Source of the DNA: Chloroflexota bacterium
Lineage (GTDB): Bacteria > Chloroflexota > Anaerolineae > B4-G1
Direction of reading: 5' to 3'
Assembly (NCBI GenBank): GCA_024232355.1
Contig: JAAEPW010000410.1
Span: forward strand, 1-20,241
Length of the DNA: 20,241 bases
Shown here: positions 7,985 to 14,500 of the stretch, in pieces
How the letters are laid out: each line of letters starts with the position of its first letter
How positions within the stretch are numbered: the first letter of the stretch is position 1
Made by a program: the position numbers and the translations under genes
The notes under the pieces: model-generated
Database searches by the model: none
Seen by the model: only the letters and a program-made list of their open reading frames with translations
Told to the model about the DNA's origin: nothing

Positions 7985-8416
7985 GCAGACTGTTGTTATC
8001 TGTTGACCGGTAATTGAGGCAGCGGTGTCACTTTTTCCGATAGACGCTTTTCCAATCTCTCGTTGGCAATTCTATATCAGTTTGGCTGTAACCGCCAAGA
8101 CATTTGCTGACCTGCACCGCTCTATCCAGCCAGCACAATGCCTTGTCTCCCTTTGGACAGGAACGATGGAATGCGGGGTGGGGGACTTGGCGTTGGGATG
8201 TTCTGGGTAGGGGCTTTGGTTTAATGGCACTAACATTTCAAGTAAAGTCGCACATTTTTAGCTCAAAGGCGGTTTGTAACCGCCGTTTTGGGCCGGGTTA
8301 CGCCATTTGTGAGGTCAAAGTCGTGGATTGCAAACTCTCTCGGAGCTAAAAGTTAGTGCCATTAGGCTTTGGTTTGCTGTGGTTTGGTGATTGCGCGAGG
8401 CGGGTCGGGATAGATA
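7985..8416. other. Intergenic region between convergent operons
   Basis: About 430 bases after the terminator with no supported gene. It contains the MITE-like element at 8222-8364. Short plus-strand frames here are low-complexity chance frames and cross the element boundaries. Confidence 0.6.
8212..8374. mobile_element. MITE-like element (143 bp) with 13-bp TIRs and 10-bp target duplication
   Basis: TAATGGCACTAAC (8222-8234) and GTTAGTGCCATTA (8352-8364) are perfect terminal inverted repeats. GGCTTTGGTT occurs immediately outside both ends (8212-8221 and 8365-8374), a 10-bp direct duplication typical of transposition. The 143-bp body codes for nothing and holds an internal hairpin, GGCGGTT (8268-8274) with AACCGCC (8278-8284). 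It must be mobilised in trans by a transposase not seen in this window. The duplication length would suit an IS4-like transposase, but the family is not established. Confidence 0.85.
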
Positions 8417-9721
8417 TTAACGACTGCTCTTGAAGCGCGTAACCCACTGAGCGGTCAGTTGCATATACAAATCACCAAAGCCCACGCTCGACTCGATGTA
8501 TGAGCCCTCCACCCATTCATTGAACGAATGCAGAACTACAAAATCAGGCTGTGTGGGCAGCACTGCCTCCCAGGTCTGAGCATAGTACGTACCATCGGCC
8601 CGATCCCGGGCGAACGGGTCACTGCTCACCCGCAGGTCGGTGCAGTGGGATTGGGACGAGTTGAGGTCATTCCACCCTGGCATCACTGTTCCGATCCAGA
8701 GTTTGGTCTGGCCGGTTTGCCGCTCCCAATCGCGGACCCAACCAGCCCAGCGAGGCGCACTCGCATAGCTGTTTGGACAGCAGGCGTGATCGATTTTGTA
8801 GACGTACAGGCCATTAAAAATGGACAAGTAATCCGGTTCCAGTCCCTCTGCAATCCACCACGTATTGTGATCGGGATCCACTGCCTGGCGAATCTCGGTC
8901 CAGCGAGCAATAGAAGAAGTGGGTTGTGCCCCGGTAGCGCCCGGTACCCGGTACATGTCGCTGAATATGATGATTGGTTTGCCGCCCACGCGAAAGAACC
9001 GGGGATGCTCGCTGTAATTGTCGAGAACGTAGCGCAGAGCGTCTATTACTCCTTGCTGGTTGATACCGGGCAGGATATGATACAGAAACGTCACTGTCGA
9101 GTGAAAGCCATCGGGTGATTGGTTCAGCACCTGAGCAAAGTTGCTGTCAGTGCGATTACCGGGGGCAAACCAATGCACGGCAAACCCGTCCAGTCCGGCT
9201 GCCTGGGCCTGTCCGATGTGGCGGGATATCACTCCTGGATCGTCGGATTGGTAGACGCCGTTGCGGGGTTGATCCCCGGCCGAGGTACACCCAGTGGACC
9301 AAGTCTCTGGATCGTACCACGGAAAGTAGTTGGCTAGAACGACGGGCGGGATTTCTGTATGAATGTTAGCGCCACCTATCGCCGGGAGCACATCCTGACT
9401 GATCGAGAGAGATGTTTCTGTCGGCATTGGAGTGTGCGTTGCCAAAGGTGTGCTCGTGGGCGACGGGGTCGGCGTGTTTGTTGGTGTGGGGGTTGGCGTA
9501 TCTGTCGCCGTCGATGTGCTTGTTGGTGATGGCAAAGCTGTAGGTGTCGCTAACGGTCGAACAACAGCTACCTGGGTCGTCACTGCGGTCGGGACCAGAG
9601 TTGGTGCAGGCTGAAAGCGAAACTTTGGCCAGTTCAAAGCCATCCACAAGGCCAACAGGGAAACAAGCGCCCATTTCAACCCTCTCGCAAAACCTGTCTG
9701 CAGTAATTGTCTTTTCGTCAA
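8417..9721 (-). CDS. Secreted/anchored GH99-like glycoside hydrolase (endo-alpha-mannosidase-like)
   Basis: A 434-residue protein with an N-terminal signal anchor (about residues 14-32), a Thr/Pro-rich linker (about 40-105) that tethers the enzyme outside the cell, and a catalytic barrel from about 125. The barrel opens VVLANYFPWYDPETW, has GLDGFAVHWFAPG, and ends with SFNEWVEGSYIE. The last motif carries Glu402 and Glu405 in an ExxE arrangement, matching the conserved NEWHEG-type catalytic motif of GH99 endo-alpha-1,2-mannosidases/mannanases. Likely job: cutting internal alpha-mannosidic or related bonds in extracellular glycans; exact substrate unknown. The start is TTG 9721, the only good in-frame choice after an upstream stop, but its ribosome binding site is weak (AGG about 12 nt upstream). 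It follows the peptidase gene by 45 bases and is probably co-transcribed with it. Confidence 0.82.
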   Translation of the reverse strand: MTKRQLLQTGFARGLKWALVSLLALWMALNWPKFRFQPAPTLVPTAVTTQVAVVRPLATPTALPSPTSTSTATDTPTPTPTNTPTPSPTSTPLATHTPMPTETSLSISQDVLPAIGGANIHTEIPPVVLANYFPWYDPETWSTGCTSAGDQPRNGVYQSDDPGVISRHIGQAQAAGLDGFAVHWFAPGNRTDSNFAQVLNQSPDGFHSTVTFLYHILPGINQQGVIDALRYVLDNYSEHPRFFRVGGKPIIIFSDMYRVPGATGAQPTSSIARWTEIRQAVDPDHNTWWIAEGLEPDYLSIFNGLYVYKIDHACCPNSYASAPRWAGWVRDWERQTGQTKLWIGTVMPGWNDLNSSQSHCTDLRVSSDPFARDRADGTYYAQTWEAVLPTQPDFVVLHSFNEWVEGSYIESSVGFGDLYMQLTAQWVTRFKSSR

Positions 9722-9766
9722 TGAAATGCCAAACCTGAGTTTTTGTTTGTGTCTTGATGATTCAGA

Positions 9767-10561
9767 TTACCATTGATAATCGGTCATCAAGATGGACTCT
9801 GTAGCCAACTCGGCCAATCGAACGATAGACCCAATGGGATGTGCGCCTAATAGCAACTGGGTACGTCGTGGCGTGACCGCGATCAGCATCCCTACTACCT
9901 GACCGGTGTGCTGACTAATGAACGGCGATCCGCTCATCGAGCCTGGATTAAAGGTCTCATCCATCAACACCCACACGGCCACGTCGCTGACGGATTGGAC
10001 CGTTCCTTCCAAGACACGGTGGTTGTCCACACCACTGAACAGCGACACACGCTCTCCGGGTTGCGGTGCTCCACGAGGATCAGATGTGAGGATCAAGTTC
10101 GAGTCAATCGATTGCTTAGAATGCATTAACACATAGTCCACCGTCATATCGCCGCCTGTGCGGGGCTGACCAGGATGGCCTCGCAATGTATCAAACACGG
10201 CCACAAAGCCCACTTGTCCTGCCACCCGTAACCCGATTCGTTCCAGTGGGCGATCGGGATTGCCGAGCAACATGCTGTGCGCCGTCGTCACTCCCACGAT
10301 CTCGTCTTTGTCCAACTGGAGGAAGAACCCACTCCCCCCAAAAACATATGCTTCATCCTGATACCCCACCCACTCTTGCAACCCAACTGTCTCGCTCGGC
10401 ATCTCACCGCGTGGCGCGAGAATGGTCGGGGGCAGTGGTGTCGGGTCGGGAGAATGTCCAACTGATGTCTGTGCAATGATCAGAACAAGGCTCACTGCCA
10501 GGATGATTATGGTCACTGGCAACACCAAGATTACTCCACGAACAATGAATTTCGTATTCAC
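9767..10561 (-). CDS. Membrane-anchored trypsin-like serine peptidase
   Basis: A 264-residue protein with one N-terminal membrane segment (about residues 7-30), a short Pro-rich spacer, and a chymotrypsin-fold domain facing outward. The triad is visible: His95 in VTTAHS, Asp142 in MTVDYVLMHS, and Ser210 in NPGSMSGSPF. The GSMSGSP motif fits the S1/V8-like group, in which the nucleophile motif is GxSGSP. The start is GTG 10561 with GAGAG about 7 nt upstream, under a well-formed promoter. It is the first gene of a two-gene transcript with the GH99-like hydrolase, suggesting joint action on extracellular glycoprotein, though this is inference. Peptide specificity cannot be read from sequence. 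Confidence 0.82.
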   Translation of the reverse strand: MNTKFIVRGVILVLPVTIIILAVSLVLIIAQTSVGHSPDPTPLPPTILAPRGEMPSETVGLQEWVGYQDEAYVFGGSGFFLQLDKDEIVGVTTAHSMLLGNPDRPLERIGLRVAGQVGFVAVFDTLRGHPGQPRTGGDMTVDYVLMHSKQSIDSNLILTSDPRGAPQPGERVSLFSGVDNHRVLEGTVQSVSDVAVWVLMDETFNPGSMSGSPFISQHTGQVVGMLIAVTPRRTQLLLGAHPIGSIVRLAELATESILMTDYQW

Positions 10562-10581
10562 ATCACTCTCTCAATGTTGTT

Positions 10582-10611
10582 ATTCTACCACGTGACCTGT
10601 CTACAAGTCAA
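10582..10611 (-). promoter_or_regulatory. Sigma-70 promoter for the peptidase/GH99 operon
   Basis: On the minus strand TTGACT (10611-10606) and TAGAAT (10587-10582) are separated by 18 bp. The predicted transcription start is near 10575, about 14 nt before the GTG start. Confidence 0.65.
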
Positions 10612-10843
10612 CTTGCATCTGTGTGATGGCAGGGCAGTAGTGGCCCATCCCAATGCAGATAATTGATAGAAGAGAGACAAAAGTCAATCGAAAACATTGT
10701 GGAGGGAAAAATGACGATATAACGCGTAACCCTGCACCAGTTGGCGTCATACGGGAAAGCGATTGCAGTATGCGCAGGCATCGTCCTGAAGCCTGTTCTG
10801 AGCTTGTCGAAGGGTGAAGAAAAAATAGAGACGACGAAAAATC
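10612..10843. other. Intergenic region upstream of the decayed transposase
   Basis: About 230 bases between the divergent promoter and the transposase remnant. It contains a copy of a short dispersed repeat (10791-10815). I find no terminal inverted repeat marking the left end of the insertion sequence and no gene. Confidence 0.45.
10791..10815. repeat. Dispersed short repeat, copy 1 (TGAGCTTGTCGAAGG core)
   Basis: The core TGAGCTTGTCGAAGG, preceded by GCCTGTTC, belongs to a short sequence type I remember as frequent between genes in many environmental genomes. A variant with core TGAGCAAAGTCGAAGG lies at 10919-10943. Confidence 0.55.
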
Positions 10844-11305
10844 GTGGCAGTGACAACGCGGGTGGTATATGGGACAAAAGAGACGGTCGTGTCTGCCTTG
10901 GCGAAAGTGGGGCACAAAGCCTGGCTTGAGCAAAGTCGAAGGATCAACACCGCTTTCATTGAACGCTTGAACTGCACTCTACGATCACATATGCCTGGAC
11001 TGGGGCGACGAGAAGAGGGGTTGCCAAGACGAAGGAGGGGTTATTTTGGCGTTTGCGCCTGGTGATGGGTTATTACAACCTTTGCCTACCTCACCTATCC
11101 CTCCGAGAAGTATTATCAAAGCCTATATCGACCAAGGGTAATGGTTCGCCCAAGCCTGTCAAAGGGAAATGGATACTGAGGACACCGACTACGTGTCTGT
11201 ACCCAGACAGGCGGCGGCCCGGTATTACTCGACCACGTCTGGACGATGGGCGAGTTTTTGCTGTTTCGAGTGCCACCCTGGCGACATGAGGCGACAGCGG
11301 CCTAG
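10844..11305 (+). pseudogene. Decayed DDE transposase, C-terminal part, two frameshifts
   Basis: Three consecutive frames together spell a transposase C-terminus. The first (10844 to about 11015) gives RVVYGTKETVVSALAKVG and INTAFIERLNCTLRSHM. The second (about 11020-11200) gives VAKTKEGLFWRLRLVMGYYN then LCLPHLSLREVL. The third, back in the first frame, gives GPVLLDHVWTMGEFLLFRVP and stops at 11305. The FIERLN and YYNxCxPHxSLR motifs are typical of DDE transposases, IS1-like in my recollection. The first shift falls in the A/G-rich run at 11011-11020. The N-terminal catalytic half is missing. A short dispersed repeat sits in frame inside the first segment. No terminal repeats were identified. 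Confidence 0.75.
10919..10943. repeat. Dispersed short repeat, copy 2, inside the transposase remnant
   Basis: Core TGAGCAAAGTCGAAGG, preceded by GCCTGGCT, aligns with copy 1 at 10791-10815 apart from a few bases. It supplies residues AWLEQSRR between two conserved transposase blocks. Confidence 0.45.
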
Positions 11306-11500
11306 GGATGAGTGCGTCACCAGAGCGAAAACGAAGGGCTGAGCGCATCTTTATGGGTCAGTTTCACTATTTTGCTTGCGTAAAGATATCATCGTTTTCT
11401 TCCTATATTTTGATATTTGGCCGTTTGCACGGCGACGCCCCAAAATACGATTAGCCAGGTGCAACGCACCTCTGAGGTGCGTTGCACCTGTGACGATTTG
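11306..11500. other. Short intergenic stretch after the transposase remnant
   Basis: About 195 bases holding the strong hairpin 11457-11489 and no gene. It lies downstream of both the plus-strand transposase remnant and the minus-strand zincin gene. Confidence 0.5.
11457..11489. repeat. Perfect 15-bp hairpin built of two self-palindromic arms
   Basis: AGGTGCAACGCACCT (11457-11471) and AGGTGCGTTGCACCT (11475-11489) are perfect reverse complements separated by CTG. Each arm is itself a palindrome, AGGTGC-nnn-GCACCT. It sits 11 bases after the stop codon of the minus-strand zincin gene, so it may help to end that transcript, but no T-tract follows on that strand. A REP-like element is the best description. 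Confidence 0.75.
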
Positions 11501-14500
11501 CTACTGGTTCCTGAGCACCAGCGGTAGATAGATATTGTATCCCGTTTGCTCAAAGGTAGCCGTGACCGTCATATCCCCCGTCATGGTGACGCTGATTGGA
11601 TTGCTCGTGCTGATTACGTCATCGCTCCAACCCTCGAACTGCCAGCCGGGGTCTGGCGTGGCGCTCAGGCTGAGCATGGTCCTAGAGATGTACGTCCCGC
11701 CCGCCGGGTCCACCGTGCCACTGCCGACTATGAGGACCGTGAGGGTGTGGGTGACGGGTGCCTCGGTGCTAAAGGTGGCGGTGATCTCTTTGTCTTCGTC
11801 CATCACGAGGGTGTCCGGATTGTTGGCACTGACCAGATCGCCCATCCAGCCGCCAAAGTACGAGCCGAGGGCTGGCACGGCGGTCAGAGTGATGCCGGTG
11901 CCGTGGTTGTAGATGCCGTCGGCTGGGTCAAGGTCTACTGTGCCACTTCCATCTCCCTCTATGTTGATAGTGAGGGTGTGAGTCAACAGGTCAAAGGTGG
12001 CGGTGATGGTCTTGTCGCATGCCATTTCCGAATGGCACGTCATCGTCAGTGTTATCGGGCTGGTTGTGCTGTTCAGAGCACCAAGCCACCCAACGAACTC
12101 AGAGTTAGGGGCAGCGGTGGCCGTCAAGATGACGATCTCGCCCAAAGTGTAGGTGTGTGTGCCCACCGTCGGCGTGACCGTACCATTGCCTGAACCCGCA
12201 ACCGCGATGGTCAAGGTGTAAGTGACGGGTGGCACGGTGCGGAAGGTGACCGTGATATCCTTGTCGGCGTCCATCACGAGTATTTCCAAGCTATTGGCAC
12301 TGATCAAATCGCCAGTCCAACCACCAAAGTAAGAGCCAGGAGCTGGCCCAGCGGTCAGAGTGACGCTGGTGCCGTGATCGTAGATGCCGTCCGGCGGGTC
12401 AAGGTCTACTGTGCCCGTGCCGTCTCCTGCTGTGTTGACAGTGAGGGTGTGGGTCAGCTGGTCAAAAGTGGCAGTGATGGCCTTGTCGGCATCCATCGTC
12501 AGTGTGATCGAACTGGTTGTCCCTTCCAGCGCACCACTCCATCCGCTCAAGTACCAGCCGAGGTTGGGCGTAGCCGTCAGCGTGACGACGGTACCTTGCC
12601 GGTAGAGCCAACTGGGCGGTAGCAGTGTACCAACCGGCTCTCGCATCACCGACCCGCTTCCCACGATGTTGACGGCCAGGGTATAGGTGGGCAGCAGATC
12701 GAAAGTGGCGGTAACCGATTTGGTCTCTGTCATCGTTACCACGCAGTTGCCGATGCCGCTGCACGCGCCCGCCCAACCGGCAAAGGCTGAACCGGGGTCG
12801 GCCACCGCTGTCAGGGTAATGGCAATGTTCTGCTCCACAGTCAGAGTGCAGGTCAGCCCACAGGCGATACCGGCCGGATCGCCGTTTACCTGCCCGGTGC
12901 CGTTCCCATCTTTGCTAACGACCAGGTCCATAGCATCAACGGTAAAGGTCACAGGAACGTTGACCAGCGGGCTATCGGGATCATTGGTCGAGACCAAGAG
13001 ACGACCGCTATAGGTTCCAGCCATCAGTCCCGTCGCATCGAAATTAGCCGTAACGAGTTCACTGCTTTTACCCCGAATCTCGCCACTTTCCATCGATAGG
13101 TTGAGCCAGGGAATATCGTCCTGATCAGGGATAAAAGCAATCGCCAGATTGTTGGTCAGCGAGCCGGTATAGGTAACCCCCTGGCTACCGTCAATGTTCT
13201 CGATGCCGGTCGGGCCGGTTGGTGTGTGATAGATAGAGCTGTATTGCAGCAAAATCGAGCCGTCAGGCTGTAGCACGATCTCAAAAGTGTTGCCATTCCA
13301 ACCTGGCTCAGTGACCAGACCGACAGACGAATATTCGGCTACAAAAGCCCCCGATTCAGTCTGAGAGTTGTACGCCATGCTGCCCATGCCATCGGTTGGC
13401 CACTCGGTGGCAATGATGCTCAAATTCAGATCAGCCCAAAAGGCGCTGATCAGCCCGTTGGGCGACGCACCAGCCGGGATTGTGCCACTGCCAAAGTCGG
13501 CAGGGGGCGGCTCAAAGCTGAGATAGCCATTGGCCGCCAGATATACCTCGGTATAAACCTCTCCATAAAAAGGAAAGGGCAAGCCCAACTCGATTGGGCC
13601 GACGTAACCCTCATCATCGGCATCGCGGCCAATGGTGGTACTGACAAAATCGGAGAGGGTGGGGTAATAGCTGTCCGGCCAAGATTGCACCCACTCGTAG
13701 GTTAAGGGGCCGGTTATATTGTCGACGACGGTGTAAGTGATCGGAACGCCCAGAAGAGTTTCGCTTGTGGCATAGGTCAGGGTATATTGACCACTATTGG
13801 TCAGCACTAGGGTCTGGCTGACGTTCTGGCTGACAAAGGTTGTGGCTTCCAGCTTGTCGGTTATCTGCAAGTTGGGTGGCTCGACAATGGAGATGGTCTG
13901 GCTGATGCGGTCGATGGCCAGGAAACGATCCCGTACCTCCATCGTAACCAAATAATCGCCTGGTTCGGTGTGCTGGTAGTTGGCCCAAGTGCTGCTACTA
14001 GAGTAATGGGTATCCCAATTACCATCGCTGTCCCAGTCAAAGCGATATTTGAGTAAGCCATCCCAACTTGTGCCGATGTCGCTGTCCATAATCGCCGCGA
14101 AATCTATCGGCAGCGGCGCAGCGGTGTGGACCACCGTTTCAGAGAACAACCTAGTGGCTACAGGCCAATGGTTATAGGGATTGGCCCAGATGTGGTTGGT
14201 TGTTTGGGCTGTCGCCCCATCCCCATCACGGACTTGCAAGGTTGTCGGCCAATGATCAGATCGAGGCAGACCATCGCTTTTACCCTGGCTATCCAGGGTA
14301 AAGGTATGGCTGACAACTTGATTGGCGGCTGTCGCCCAGCCCGTGTCCCAACTGCCATTGCCGTCAAAATCCCAGCGAAACTCTAGATCGGCCAAGGTGG
14401 TTTCGCCATCTCGACTGGTAGTGGCATCAAAAGTAAAAGTGGGCGATATCGTCCCAAAACGGCGGGCACCGTCGACAATGACAAAGCCCGCTACGGGCGT

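Noticed and set aside
9432..9614. Plus-strand GVGVGV-type repeat peptide
   Set aside because: It is the reverse complement of the Thr/Pro linker of the GH99-like enzyme.
11546..12933. Regularly spaced similar DNA blocks as a CRISPR array
   Set aside because: The period is over 200 bp, the blocks are coding and diverged, and they translate to InlB-type repeats.
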